A DNA stretch of 64,000 bases from the NCBI GenBank assembly GCA_041665285.1, contig JBAYJC010000003.1, positions 62,001 through 126,000 on the forward strand, in the 5' to 3' direction. Positions 25,361 to 33,621 of this stretch are shown here, one piece after another. Both the position numbers and the translations under genes were made by a program. Every line of letters begins with the position of its first letter. Position 1 is the first letter of the stretch. This DNA is from JBAYJC01 sp041665285 (GTDB lineage Bacteria > Patescibacteriota > Patescibacteriia > 2-12-FULL-60-25). The notes below the pieces were generated by a model. That model had not been told where the DNA came from. It worked only from the letters and a program-made list of their open reading frames with translations, and did not search any database.

Positions 25361-26295
25361 CCTCTCGTTCGCTCGTTCATTTTTTCAAAGCCAATAATCA
25401 GATCGTCCTCATTTTGATGGCGATCTTGTGCGGTTTTACGGTTCCGAATGCTTTTCGCTGGCTCACCCCGTACACCACGCCCATGCTCATGGTCGTGTTT
25501 TTCACTTCTTCGTTACGCCTCTCGTTCGAAACGATCGTCACCTATGCCAAAGACTGGCGCATGCTGGTTCTTGGTGCGGGATTCAAGCTCATTGTTCTTC
25601 CTTTAGCGCTGTTTGTCCCCTTTTCGTTGATTGATCGTGAGTGGGGGCTTGCGCTTCTTATCTTTGGCGCCATGCCAATCGGCATGAGCATTGCGCTTGT
25701 CGCGGAGTTTTTGGGTGGGATTTCCGCGCTCGCACTTCTCATGACCACAGCCGTATCGCTCGTGGCCCCGTTCGTGATCCCCCTTGTCATCAACATCGCC
25801 ATTGGTACGAGCGTGGATCTTCCGGTTGTCTCCATGTTCCTGTCATTGGTTCAGACCATTGTCCTCCCCTTTGCCGTTGCCATGCTGATCCGTCGCTTTG
25901 CGCGAAAAAACATCATCAACCATGACACAGCCATTCAGCGCACCTCTCTTGGTTTTTTGATCGTGCTTATTGCCACACTCATTGCCGCTTCAGCAAGCAC
26001 TTCCATTGCAAACATCGCTGGCCGAGATTTTGTAATCTTGCTTCTTGCCATGGGATGGCTCCTCACACTCGTTGCTGTATCCTATCGCCTCACCCCATGG
26101 CGCACACCAAAAGAACGCGTGACTGTGGCACTTTGCATACTCTACAACAATTATACGCTCGCTTTGTACATTGCGAATAAGTTTTTCCCAGAATCGCAAG
26201 CCATCCCAAAACTCGTTCTTCTCCTTCTTTCGGTCAATTTTCTGCTTCCCCTTTTCAAATGGGAAGCACATCGTGTGCTCAAGCACGCAAAATAA
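25357..26295 (+). CDS. BASS-family (bile acid:sodium symporter-like) transporter
   Basis: 312 residues with nine to ten membrane segments. The pattern LTPYTTPMLMVVFFTSSLRLSFE, LVLGAGFKLIVLPLALFV and FGAMPIGMSIALVAEFLGG fits SBF/BASS proteins (PF01758). The conserved region between TM4 and TM5 is GAMPIGMS. The substrate is possibly an organic acid. It overlaps the kinase start codon and is followed 2 bp later by a 2-hydroxyacid dehydrogenase, forming a three-gene operon for uptake and metabolism of a small acid or sugar. Confidence 0.75.
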   Translation: MTSRSLVHFFKANNQIVLILMAILCGFTVPNAFRWLTPYTTPMLMVVFFTSSLRLSFETIVTYAKDWRMLVLGAGFKLIVLPLALFVPFSLIDREWGLALLIFGAMPIGMSIALVAEFLGGISALALLMTTAVSLVAPFVIPLVINIAIGTSVDLPVVSMFLSLVQTIVLPFAVAMLIRRFARKNIINHDTAIQRTSLGFLIVLIATLIAASASTSIANIAGRDFVILLLAMGWLLTLVAVSYRLTPWRTPKERVTVALCILYNNYTLALYIANKFFPESQAIPKLVLLLLSVNFLLPLFKWEAHRVLKHAK

Positions 26296-26296
26296 T

Positions 26297-27280
26297 ATGC
26301 CCATTGTTTTCATCACCAGACCTATTCCAGACGCAGGGATTCTTTTATTGAAACAGGCGAACTACGACATTCGCCAATATACTGGGGAGAAGATCATCCC
26401 TCGTGACGAGCTTCTCAAAAGCGTGAAAGGCGCAGATGCGATCCTTTCGCTTCTGACGGAGCACATGGACGATGAGGTGTTTGCCGCCGCAGGACCGCAA
26501 CTCAAGGTGGTCGCGAATTATGCGGTGGGCTTTGATAATATCGATCTACCCGCCGCGAAGAAACGCGGAATAACCGTTACAAATACCCCAAGCGAGGAGA
26601 CCTGTGAGGCTGTGGCAGAACACACGTTCGCGCTGATCCTGGCGTTAGCGCATCGCATCACAGAAGCAGACGCCTTCGCAAAATCAGGACAATACGATGG
26701 CTGGAATCCCATGCTTTTTCTTGGCACAGATGTCTACGGCAAAACGCTTGGCGTAGTCGGAGCCGGTCGCATTGGTTGTTCTGTGCTTCAACGCGCAGTC
26801 GCAGGCTTTGGCATGAAGTGCGTGTACGCAGACATCCGCCCAAACACAGACATGAAAACACGCTTTCATGCAGAGCGTTTGCCCTTGGATGAGCTTCTGC
26901 GAGTTTCGGATTATGTTTCTCTGCATGTCCCCCTTCTTCCATCTACGCATCACCTAATTTCCACGGAGCAATTTAGCCTCATGAAGAAAACAGCGTTCCT
27001 CATCAACACAGCGCGAGGTCCTGTGGTAGATGAAAAGGCGTTGCTTCGTGCTCTCAAAACAAAACGCATTGCTGGTGCAGGTATTGATGTGTTTGAATGC
27101 GAGCCGGCGATTGACTGTGATCTGACAGACAAGCTCGCACTCAAATCGTTTTCAAATGTAATTCTGACCCCGCACATTGCAAGCGGCACCATTGAATCGC
27201 GCCAAGCCATGTCGCGTATTGCCGCAGAGAATATCCTTGCGGTGTTGAGTGGTAAGCCAGCGCTGAATCCCGCAAAATAA
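26297..27280 (+). CDS. D-isomer-specific 2-hydroxyacid dehydrogenase
   Basis: 327 residues from ATG 26297, one base after the TAA of the transporter. NAD-binding motif GVVGAGRIG is at about residues 152-160. The Arg, Glu and His of the family are in INTARGPVVDE, GIDVFECEP and LTPHIASGT. The substrate domain has NYAVGFDNID and TPSEETCEAVAEHTFALI. This matches glyoxylate/hydroxypyruvate reductase-type enzymes, reducing a 2-oxoacid with NAD(P)H. It ends the operon 24371-27280. A terminator-like hairpin between this gene and the convergent 27326 gene is shared. Confidence 0.9.
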   Translation: MPIVFITRPIPDAGILLLKQANYDIRQYTGEKIIPRDELLKSVKGADAILSLLTEHMDDEVFAAAGPQLKVVANYAVGFDNIDLPAAKKRGITVTNTPSEETCEAVAEHTFALILALAHRITEADAFAKSGQYDGWNPMLFLGTDVYGKTLGVVGAGRIGCSVLQRAVAGFGMKCVYADIRPNTDMKTRFHAERLPLDELLRVSDYVSLHVPLLPSTHHLISTEQFSLMKKTAFLINTARGPVVDEKALLRALKTKRIAGAGIDVFECEPAIDCDLTDKLALKSFSNVILTPHIASGTIESRQAMSRIAAENILAVLSGKPALNPAK

Positions 27281-27285
27281 AAAAT

Positions 27286-27320
27286 CCCGGCCTCAGCGAG
27301 AGTGCGCGGGACGGGAAGAA
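27286..27320. terminator. Terminator between convergent genes 26297 and 27326
   Basis: TCCCG / CGGGA arms followed on the minus strand by TTTTTTATTTT. It primarily serves the minus-strand gene. Confidence 0.7.
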
Positions 27321-27325
27321 CGAGA

Positions 27326-27766
27326 CTACCCAGGCGATGGGACTCTGAACATCCGAGGGCGGTCAGAGCGAGCCAGATCGCTCGAAGAAGGCCCGACCTC
27401 AATGGTGACGAGCGACGTTCTGCGAAAGAACTTCCGCAGGCTGTTGTTCAAGTTTATCCGCAAGAGCACAGCCGTGCCCACAGACTCTGCACTCAACAGC
27501 GGCACAAGCATCCCCCGCCCTCCCGAATCCCGAAACAGCACCTGAAGCGCCGAGATCGGCAGGCTCAGGGCAGGCAGAGACGACGACATGCCCTCCTTGG
27601 GGCGGAAACGCATCACCAGCCTCCCGCCCTCCAGTGCTTCGAGCGCGCAGGTCTTGAGCGCCCTGAGAATCCAGGCGAGTCTCGATGCCCCGATCGGCTT
27701 GCTCGCATCGTACACCTGACGATCGCGATACCTTCTGCCTTCGGGATTGAGCACGATAGGTTCCAC
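27326..27766 (-). CDS. Hypothetical protein, basic, single-copy orphan
   Basis: 146 residues from a GTG at 27766, preferred because AAGGAG lies 5 bases upstream. An ATG frame start 7 codons earlier has no ribosome site. The product has no membrane segment or Cys. The central part GGRLVMRFRPKEGMSSSLPALSL and SAESVGTAVLLRINLNN read as beta strands and a helix. No family recognised. Driven by its own promoter at 27816-27845. The opposite strand also has an open frame (27302-27817) that lacks any such signals. Confidence 0.55.
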   Translation of the reverse strand: MEPIVLNPEGRRYRDRQVYDASKPIGASRLAWILRALKTCALEALEGGRLVMRFRPKEGMSSSLPALSLPISALQVLFRDSGGRGMLVPLLSAESVGTAVLLRINLNNSLRKFFRRTSLVTIEVGPSSSDLARSDRPRMFRVPSPG

Positions 27767-27815
27767 GGAAGCTCCTTGCACAGCCAACGCACCGCGCGTT
27801 TTCCTATGCGGCTAT

Positions 27816-27845
27816 AGCATAAACAAAAAAGTGCCTTCCTGACAA
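27816..27845 (-). promoter_or_regulatory. Promoter of the 27326 gene
   Basis: On the minus strand TTGTCA (27840-27845), 18-bp spacer, TATGCT (27816-27821). Confidence 0.6.
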
Positions 27846-27943
27846 GGGCTGTTGATCAAATCCAAAGAGTTTGATAACCTGCGGACGCGTGCATCCCGTA
27901 TCATGCGCTACGAGTTACGCGTTACAGGTTACACAACCACCAC

Positions 27944-28019
27944 GGGCCCTTAGCTCATTTGGTAGAGCACTGCCTTTGCAAGGCAGGGGTGGCCGGTTCG
28001 AGCCCGGCAGGGTCCACCA
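27944..28019 (+). tRNA. tRNA-Ala (anticodon TGC), 3' CCA encoded
   Basis: GGGCCCT / AGGGTCC acceptor, D-arm TTAGCTCATTTGGTAGAGC, anticodon stem CTGCC / GGCAG with loop TTTGCAA, T-loop GTTCGAGCC, discriminator A and encoded CCA at 28017-28019. 76 nt. Confidence 0.97.
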
Positions 28020-28021
28020 TA

Positions 28022-28058
28022 ACAAAAACTCCGTCATAAAGGCGGAGTTTTTGTTTTT
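28022..28058 (+). terminator. Terminator after tRNA-Ala(TGC)
   Basis: AAAAACTCCG / CGGAGTTTTT hairpin followed by GTTTTTG. Confidence 0.9.
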
Positions 28059-28064
28059 GTTCCC

Positions 28065-28697
28065 TCAAATCATGAGCGGCCGCTCCCCTTTTAAAAATCG
28101 GTCTGCGAGGAGGGCGGCTTTGTACATGTAGCGATCCCAGTTGTAGGGGAAGGAATCTTCTGTGACAGTCAGGGATAGCGTCTGCTTTTCTGCGGTGAGA
28201 CCTGTGGCCGTGAAAGAATAGGTTGGGTCTTCGTACGCACGGATAATATCCGTAATGCCGCATGTGCATATTCCAGACACTTCACCTGGATCGAGCGTAT
28301 ACGCATCAAGCGGACGATTGTCCTCGACCATAAAGACATGGCTCACAATATGAACGAACGCCCCCCGAATATTCGAACCAACATTCAGTCGACGACCAAG
28401 TGAGTATAGCGATTCTGGCGAGTAGTCACATCCCAGCTCTTCACGCACCTCTCGAATGCCATCCAGCGGCTCCTCACCCGCTGAAAGGTGCCCGCCAGCA
28501 GAAAGATCGAGCTTACCGGGCGCCCAAGTCGACGTTTGGCTACGAATTTGCATGACAATCGCTGGCATGGGAGATCGCTGGACAATCCATAGATTGAACA
28601 CCCCAATCCAATCCCCGTCCGCATTGGCTTGTGCGCGTGTTTTGATGATCCCGGACTTTTCAAAGGTGGGTGGTTTGAGAATATCGACGTTTTCCAT
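28065..28697 (-). CDS. Nudix hydrolase-family protein
   Basis: 210 residues. The Nudix box is complete: GGHLSAGEEPLDGIREVREELG (G-x5-E-x7-REVREELG), near residues 67-88; its Glu residues bind Mg2+. The wider sequence, with LDLSAGGH and a long C-terminal extension, resembles the IPP-isomerase-like branch of Nudix enzymes, which act on nucleoside diphosphate or isoprenoid diphosphate substrates. The C-terminal helix YNWDRYMYKAALLADRFL is extra. It is convergent with the tRNA-Ala gene. Cytoplasmic; substrate unknown. Confidence 0.85.
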   Translation of the reverse strand: MENVDILKPPTFEKSGIIKTRAQANADGDWIGVFNLWIVQRSPMPAIVMQIRSQTSTWAPGKLDLSAGGHLSAGEEPLDGIREVREELGCDYSPESLYSLGRRLNVGSNIRGAFVHIVSHVFMVEDNRPLDAYTLDPGEVSGICTCGITDIIRAYEDPTYSFTATGLTAEKQTLSLTVTEDSFPYNWDRYMYKAALLADRFLKGERPLMI

Positions 28698-28745
28698 GCA
28701 AGAAAGAATAAAGAAAGATCAACGTCCCGTCCATGCGCCTGGTGC

Positions 28746-28773
28746 TTGACGGATCCTCCTTCTCTGTTACCAT
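28746..28773 (+). promoter_or_regulatory. Promoter of the 28819 gene
   Basis: TTGACG (28746-28751), 16-bp spacer, TACCAT (28768-28773). Confidence 0.6.
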
Positions 28774-28818
28774 GGCTTTCACGGTAGTTTTTTGGTACTG
28801 CCGCGGTCAGGAGTAGAC

Positions 28819-29190
28819 GTGTTGTCATCTAAAGCTGGCAATCCTCTCAGCTGGGACGCGGTGATTGCCGCGATCGCCCACTTCGCCATCCGCAACAAAA
28901 AGGACTTTGCTCGTGTCCGTTTCGACGATGGGACGCACCGGTACGATGGCTCCATGCAATCGGTTGCTCGATGCGAGGACGGTTCGGTGCTCATGGTGTT
29001 CCGGGAGCTCCTGCGCAAATCCGAGCAAGACGGCTTGGCACCAGCACTTCTCTCGGAATCGACCTACCGATTTGTGCCTACTGGTGAACCGCTTGCCCAC
29101 AAGAACGAGCAGATCAGCTTTCGCTTCAACGGCGTAGGCCTCGGCCTCATCTATCCGGGCGACCACGCCCAAGAGCCCTCTTTTCCCTGA
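28819..29190 (+). CDS. Small hypothetical protein
   Basis: 123 residues from a GTG at 28819 with CAGGAG five bases upstream. No signal or membrane helix. The middle (ARVRFDDGTHRYDGSMQSVARCEDGSVLMVFREL) reads as consecutive beta strands with small acidic turns. The end (EQISFRFNGVGLGLIYPG) is another beta hairpin. It could be a small nucleic-acid- or ligand-binding beta barrel, but nothing specific supports this. Own promoter and terminator; one of the stand-alone GC-rich genes. Confidence 0.55.
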   Translation: MLSSKAGNPLSWDAVIAAIAHFAIRNKKDFARVRFDDGTHRYDGSMQSVARCEDGSVLMVFRELLRKSEQDGLAPALLSESTYRFVPTGEPLAHKNEQISFRFNGVGLGLIYPGDHAQEPSFP

Positions 29191-29213
29191 CCTGTGCGGT
29201 CAGTCTTTTTTTA
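29188..29213 (+). terminator. Terminator after the 28819 gene
   Basis: TGACC-TGTGC-GGTCA hairpin followed by GTCTTTTTTTA. Confidence 0.8.
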
Positions 29214-29296
29214 TCAAACACGGATTGACGGCTTATGCGATTCCTGTTGAACTATGGTCGCTCTCGCACATCCACGTGAGGCAAGGAGCCTGTTCC

Positions 29297-30388
29297 ATGC
29301 GTACGGATCTGGTAGAAGCGCATCGTAACCGCGTACTCCGCATCCAGTTGCTTGCGCGAATTGGATTCAACAACGCTGAGATGGCGAGCCTGCTCTCGGT
29401 GACGCCCAACACCATCCGTCGCGATCGCAGGCGCGCGCAGATTCCCGAGTCTTCACGATCGCCAAAGCGGCAAGAGGCACACGCGCGACTCCTCTCCATG
29501 TATCCCGTGGCGTTTGCCTGGTACGCGGCCATGGAGCCGAGATACTACCAAACCAGCCGGAACATGGGGGAGATTTCCGCGGACGTGTGGCGTCGGGTGG
29601 GGCAATGGCTCCAGATCCAGCGCATCACGGAGATCCACGAGGTGCTCAAGTTCACTCGCCCGCTTGAAAGAGCCATGGCCGAGTGGCTCGCGGACCCGTA
29701 CGGTCACCTGCTCGGACGCACGTTCCAGCTCTGTCCGCTCGCGTCTACGAATGTGAGCGCCTGCTGGCACACCCTTCTCGAAGCGGTTGCCACGGGAAAA
29801 GAGTCCACACCGCAAGACCCGTATGACGCGTCCACGCGCTTCAAGATGCGCCTGACCCGGGAGGCGCTCAAGCGCCAACAGCTCCCCATCACGCACATGG
29901 TGCGCAGAGCTGTCGACAACGCGCTTGACGATCTCGGTGTGCACGGTCTCCTACTGCGCGAACTGTTCCTGCAGGAGCCGTGGCCCACGGAAGGACGTGA
30001 GGTTACGCCTACGCACGAACGCGCTCTGGAGAAACTCCGCCAGTCGCGCCACGCTCCCATGTTGCGCATGCTCGCCATGCCTGTGGAGCAGATCGCACAG
30101 GAGCTCGCGATCCAGGCGATCCAGAGCCCGCTCCACGACAGCGGCCCGGGAAGCTTCATCCTAAACCTGCCTGTGTCCGAGCTCTTGCTCAGCCGCACAA
30201 CGCACTTCCAGCTCGACGAGGCAGGGCTCGCGATGGTCGGCCAGGTCTTTGTCCTCACAGAGGACGAGTTCCTCAACCTCCCGGGCATGGAGGAAAAGGA
30301 GCTTCTCGAGGTCAAGCACGCGCTTGGCCAATACGGCCTGCACTTCCGCATGGAGAACAACACTCCTCCCCCGGCCCCGACTCTCTAA
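29297..30388 (+). CDS. Putative DNA-binding protein: N-terminal HTH plus C-terminal helix-hairpin-helix
   Basis: 363 residues from ATG 29297 with AAGGAG upstream. Residues 10-50 (RVLRIQLLARIGFNNAEMASLLSVTPNTIRRDRRR) form a classic helix-turn-helix as in DNA-binding regulators. The last 60 residues (VLTEDEFLNLPGMEEKELLEVKHALGQYGL) match the helix-hairpin-helix of the RNA polymerase alpha C-terminal domain (LSVRxxNCLK-type). The middle, with repeated Leu-rich helices, is unassigned. An HTH with an alpha-CTD-like module suggests promoter-bound regulation. No neighbouring operon partner. The promoter has TTGACG and a weak -10. Confidence 0.6.
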   Translation: MRTDLVEAHRNRVLRIQLLARIGFNNAEMASLLSVTPNTIRRDRRRAQIPESSRSPKRQEAHARLLSMYPVAFAWYAAMEPRYYQTSRNMGEISADVWRRVGQWLQIQRITEIHEVLKFTRPLERAMAEWLADPYGHLLGRTFQLCPLASTNVSACWHTLLEAVATGKESTPQDPYDASTRFKMRLTREALKRQQLPITHMVRRAVDNALDDLGVHGLLLRELFLQEPWPTEGREVTPTHERALEKLRQSRHAPMLRMLAMPVEQIAQELAIQAIQSPLHDSGPGSFILNLPVSELLLSRTTHFQLDEAGLAMVGQVFVLTEDEFLNLPGMEEKELLEVKHALGQYGLHFRMENNTPPPAPTL

Positions 30389-30403
30389 GGGGTCGATTTT
30401 TTT

Positions 30404-30429
30404 ACAAAAAAGAGACGCAGAGTGCGTCT
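30404..30429 (-). terminator. Terminator of the GNAT gene
   Basis: GACGCA-CTC-TGCGTC hairpin followed on the minus strand by TCTTTTTTG; overlaps the stop codon region. Confidence 0.75.
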
Positions 30430-30916
30430 ACAGCTTCAGAAGGTACATGTTCGTCTCGCGGAGCACGTACCCCATGGACTGGTAGAGCTTGTTGGCCTCC
30501 ACACGCTTGGGGTTGGAGGTCAGCTCAAGCGCGGTCAGACGGAGCCGCTTCGCGTGACGGTGGAGGATCTCCATCAGCTTCCGCGCGATTCCGTAACCGC
30601 GGCACTCCTTGTCCACGACCACGTCCTCGATCGTCCCCTTGTCCCCGGACAGCTTCCAGAGCGGGATGAGCGATGCCATGCCCACGACGCGATCGCCGTT
30701 ATCTGCATCGCAAGCGAGGATCACGACGGTCCCGGCGTCGATCTTTCTCCGGATCTCCCCAGAAGTGATCGTGACAGGCGGCACAACCTCATCTGTCCCA
30801 GCCTGCTTCAGCTCGGTGAGGAGCCTCCCCATGTCCTCTTCGACCCAGCTGTACGCGTCGCCGAAGCCACGCCCACGTCTGATTGACCCGTGCAACTGAC
30901 AAAACTCGATGTGCAT
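30428..30916 (-). CDS. GNAT-family N-acetyltransferase
   Basis: 162 residues. The acetyl-CoA motif A is present: VVVDKECRGYGIARKLMEIL (R-x-x-G-x-G/A form, about residues 95-114). Motif D/B follows with ALELTSNPKRVEANKLYQSMGY. It transfers an acetyl group from acetyl-CoA to an amine of an unknown substrate, perhaps a protein N-terminus, a drug or a small molecule. A stand-alone gene with its own terminator, GC-rich. Divergent orientation from nothing close; ATG 30916 is preceded by CCCCTTTCG and a weak Shine-Dalgarno AAAGGGGAC. Confidence 0.85.
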   Translation of the reverse strand: MHIEFCQLHGSIRRGRGFGDAYSWVEEDMGRLLTELKQAGTDEVVPPVTITSGEIRRKIDAGTVVILACDADNGDRVVGMASLIPLWKLSGDKGTIEDVVVDKECRGYGIARKLMEILHRHAKRLRLTALELTSNPKRVEANKLYQSMGYVLRETNMYLLKL

Positions 30917-30964
30917 ACACCAGTCCCCTTTCGCTGGAACAGAATAACAGGCTACTCGAAAAAG

Positions 30965-31957
30965 TCAATGCTTGGGGAACAGCTTCCGATATGCCCATTC
31001 CCATCGTGGCAAATCCCAAGTTCCTACAAAATCGACGAGCAAGCCTCCCCAACCGCGCTTGAAACGCGTGATGCCTTGCCATCGCGGTTTGAAATACGGG
31101 TCTTCCTCGTCCTCTGGATTACATCCCCAAAAATCATAAAAATGTCGGCCTTCGATCCTCGCCGCACGAATCGCTTCCCATTGAAGTGCATACGGCGCCA
31201 TCACATTGCGATGCGCTGACGAAGAAGCGCCGTGGAGATATGTCGCAGTGTCGCCAAATGCCATTTCCATATTTGCGGCAAGGACTTTTCCTTGAAACTC
31301 CGCAAGCCGCAAACGACAAAGCCCTGTCTTTGCGAGCACACGATACGTTTCTGCGAGATAGTTGCGTGAAAGCGGCCGAAATCCATCACGCTTAGCTGTC
31401 TCATCCATCAAATCTAAAAAGCACGCGAGATCCTCCTCACCAACGCCTTCGCGAACCGTGACCCCGTGCTTTTCTGCCACGCGAATGTTGTACCGCGTTT
31501 TCGGATGCATGTCCGCGAGCAACTCCTCTTCTGTTCGCTGAAGGTCAAGGACAAGCGTGGTCGCAGGATTGAATGCATGCGTGCGGATGAGACCCATACC
31601 TGACAGGTCAGCCCGACCGACCATCACCGGCTCCATGCGTACGAACAACGCGCGACCTTTCAAACGGCCGTCATGCTGAGCTTGTAGAAGCATCTTCGAC
31701 AGTCCCTCCTTTTGCTCCTCGACCGTCTCCGTCGCAAACACCGGACCACGTGACGCAAACCAATACCCCACGCCAAAACGCCCCGGCTGACGGATGAATT
31801 GTGCGGCAACAATGTCTCGCATCCCCAGACGCCTCACCTCTTTTCCTTGGCCGCGCTGAAACTCGCCCCAGGCCCATGACTGGGTAAACTGGGCGAACTT
31901 TTGCGCAGAAACAAATGCATCCCAATCGTGTTCGTTTTGAATCTCCGTGAGGGTCAT
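30965..31957 (-). CDS. FemAB-family peptidoglycan bridge aminoacyltransferase
   Basis: About 330 residues from ATG 31957 (MTLTEIQ); the upstream GTG/ATG options extend into promoter-like sequence (TATCTTATA), so the message may be nearly leaderless. Two GNAT-type subdomains: the first with FTQSWAWGEFQRGQGKEVRRLG and the second with TYLHGASSSAHRNVMAPYALQW (residues about 240-262) and FYDFWGCNPEDEEDPY. These match FemX/FemAB, which add the first amino acid of the peptidoglycan cross-bridge from aminoacyl-tRNA. Common in CPR genomes. Acts at the inner face of the membrane. Confidence 0.85.
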   Translation of the reverse strand: MTLTEIQNEHDWDAFVSAQKFAQFTQSWAWGEFQRGQGKEVRRLGMRDIVAAQFIRQPGRFGVGYWFASRGPVFATETVEEQKEGLSKMLLQAQHDGRLKGRALFVRMEPVMVGRADLSGMGLIRTHAFNPATTLVLDLQRTEEELLADMHPKTRYNIRVAEKHGVTVREGVGEEDLACFLDLMDETAKRDGFRPLSRNYLAETYRVLAKTGLCRLRLAEFQGKVLAANMEMAFGDTATYLHGASSSAHRNVMAPYALQWEAIRAARIEGRHFYDFWGCNPEDEEDPYFKPRWQGITRFKRGWGGLLVDFVGTWDLPRWEWAYRKLFPKH

Positions 31958-32056
31958 ACGATCTCTATAAGATAGCACATCCTCAAAACTATCCACCACC
32001 TACCTTTAGATTACCTGGATCCTTCTAGGATGTGATACACTTGTTTCAACAATCCT

Positions 32057-32737
32057 ATGTCACTCTCTTGGCCTTTTGTCCTTCTCCTTTGCGGACTCTT
32101 TGTGCTGGTCATCACGCTGTTTGTGCTCAATGTCTCGAATAAGCGAAAGATGTTTCAACCCCAACCTGCAAAAACCCCGCATCCAGAGCGTCGATCTATG
32201 ACCATGTCTCACTTTACTCAACAATCGCAGACCTATCTTGCTGAGCTCTTTCAACAATCGCATTTTGACACACATCACACGCAAGAGTTTGGTCCCATCG
32301 TGGAGCCGGTTGTACTGAGTGGCGTTTCCTATCACCCCTATTTTTTCAAACCACTCACAGGCTACAAGCCAACAAGTACATCCAGGACCTTTGTAAAATA
32401 CACGTTCTTTCTTCTCAAACCACCTGAGGATCTTAAACAGCGTTTCATCGAGGAAGTGGAAAAACAACGCGCAGGGCAAGCCTTTGATGAACAGGTAATC
32501 GGCGATTATTACGTCCCTGTATTTCCTGGAGCTAGCGACTTTCAAGCGTTAACAGACGACCTTACGGTTTTGTTACAGACGCAACTCTTTCCAGCAAAAG
32601 GATATCAATTCGCCTTTCATCTTTGCTGTCCCACAGCTGATCATGATTTTGCCATTGTATTTCTCGAAATGAAATCCGTGTCTCAAACAATCCAAGATCT
32701 TCCAGATGGAACCCTGTTTGAAAAATCGTTTTCCTAA
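32057..32737 (+). CDS. Membrane-anchored hypothetical protein
   Basis: 226 residues. One N-terminal membrane helix (WPFVLLLCGLFVLVITLFVLNV, residues 5-26), a short basic segment, then a soluble region with segments TFVKYTFFLLKPPEDLKQRF and VIGDYYVPVFPGASDFQALTDD. No family was recognised. Its stop is 5 bases before the start of the MazG-like gene, so the two form an operon. The soluble part probably faces the outside or the cytoplasm according to anchor orientation, which cannot be settled. Function unknown. Confidence 0.6.
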   Translation: MSLSWPFVLLLCGLFVLVITLFVLNVSNKRKMFQPQPAKTPHPERRSMTMSHFTQQSQTYLAELFQQSHFDTHHTQEFGPIVEPVVLSGVSYHPYFFKPLTGYKPTSTSRTFVKYTFFLLKPPEDLKQRFIEEVEKQRAGQAFDEQVIGDYYVPVFPGASDFQALTDDLTVLLQTQLFPAKGYQFAFHLCCPTADHDFAIVFLEMKSVSQTIQDLPDGTLFEKSFS

Positions 32738-32741
32738 CCCT

Positions 32742-33059
32742 ATGCAACTCACAGAACTACAAGACCAGGCCGCTACAGTCTTTCTCAACAACCTCAAACG
32801 CGACAACATCGAACAAACCAACGACTACCTTGTCATGAAGCTATCTGAAGAGCTTGGCGAATTCGTCCAATCTTATCTCGTGCATGCCAAGCGCTGTCGC
32901 CCAGAAAAATATCTGCCAGAAGAAGAATCCAAGCGCGAACTATCCAAAGAACTCGCAGACGTGCTCGGTATTGCGCTCGTGATCGCGAAAACCATGGAGA
33001 TCGACGTGGAAGAGGCGCTAGTCAAAAAATGGATCACGCGGGAATGGCTGAAGAAATAA
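32742..33059 (+). CDS. MazG-like nucleotide pyrophosphohydrolase
   Basis: 105 residues, single-domain MazG size. The metal-binding helix pair is seen: KLSEELGEFVQSYL (EExxE) at about residues 30-43 and ELSKELADVLGIALVIAKTM (ExxxD) at about 67-86. These bind Mg2+ for hydrolysis of NTPs to NMP and pyrophosphate, acting as a house-cleaning enzyme. The chosen start ATG 32742 follows the previous gene by 4 bp; an upstream in-frame ATG (32706) lies within that gene. Cytoplasmic. Confidence 0.8.
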   Translation: MQLTELQDQAATVFLNNLKRDNIEQTNDYLVMKLSEELGEFVQSYLVHAKRCRPEKYLPEEESKRELSKELADVLGIALVIAKTMEIDVEEALVKKWITREWLKK

Positions 33060-33069
33060 AATAAGCGCA

Positions 33070-33507
33070 CTACGCACCGATCTTGATTCGAAGCAGGCGC
33101 ATGCGCTTCCAGAAGGTCAGTCGTGGATCATCGTCGAGTAGCTCCACGCCTGTGAGGATGTGAGAAAGGGCGGACAGGATGTCCTTGGGCATGAACATGC
33201 GCCCGCAGAAGCGCATGGGTTTGCCGTCGTCATCCGTGTGGCGCCAGGTCAACTCCACGAGTGGATGGAAAAAGCGCCAGTTGCCGCGAGATTGCACGCG
33301 CAGATCCGCCGCATGTCCCACGAACGAGATGCGCGCGTCTTTTTCCGTGTACGTCCGCAGGTCGTGCGCAAAGGCATCGCCTTCGGCCAGCACGTCGCGC
33401 AGAAGCGGCACGGACGTCCACCCGGACGCATCGCGAAAGCGCACGCGTGTGGGATCCACGACCTCTACCTCTGCCCCGGGTTCCAGGCGATTCAACACCA
33501 AAGCCAT
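33070..33507 (-). CDS. Hypothetical protein
   Basis: 145 residues. Strong Shine-Dalgarno AAGGAGG at 5-6 bases before ATG 33507. The sequence has a beta-rich start (EVEVVDPTRVRFRD), a middle with DARISFVGHAADLRVQSRGNWRFFHPLVEL, and a basic C-terminal helix (WKRMRLLRIKIGA). No membrane segment or signal. GC-rich, with a promoter divergent from that of the 33622 lipoprotein; their -35 boxes (TTGACC and TTGACA) overlap around 33551-33566, so the two genes may be co-regulated. Function unknown. Confidence 0.55.
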   Translation of the reverse strand: MALVLNRLEPGAEVEVVDPTRVRFRDASGWTSVPLLRDVLAEGDAFAHDLRTYTEKDARISFVGHAADLRVQSRGNWRFFHPLVELTWRHTDDDGKPMRFCGRMFMPKDILSALSHILTGVELLDDDPRLTFWKRMRLLRIKIGA

Positions 33508-33560
33508 GGCGGCCTCCTTGCGAACACACAGTGACAGAGGACAAAACGCGGGTCAAGCGG

Positions 33561-33589
33561 TTGACAGAACCGCTTATTTGTAGTAAAAA
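33561..33589 (+). promoter_or_regulatory. Promoter of the 33622 lipoprotein gene
   Basis: TTGACA (33561-33566), 17-bp spacer, TAAAAA (33584-33589). Confidence 0.6.
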
Positions 33590-33621
33590 CTCCTTACTCA
33601 AGGTGAGTAGAAAGAGGCAAC

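Noticed and set aside
27302..27817. Plus-strand open frame of 171 codons
   Set aside because: Overlaps the minus-strand gene 27326-27766, which has a Shine-Dalgarno site, promoter and terminator; the plus frame has none.
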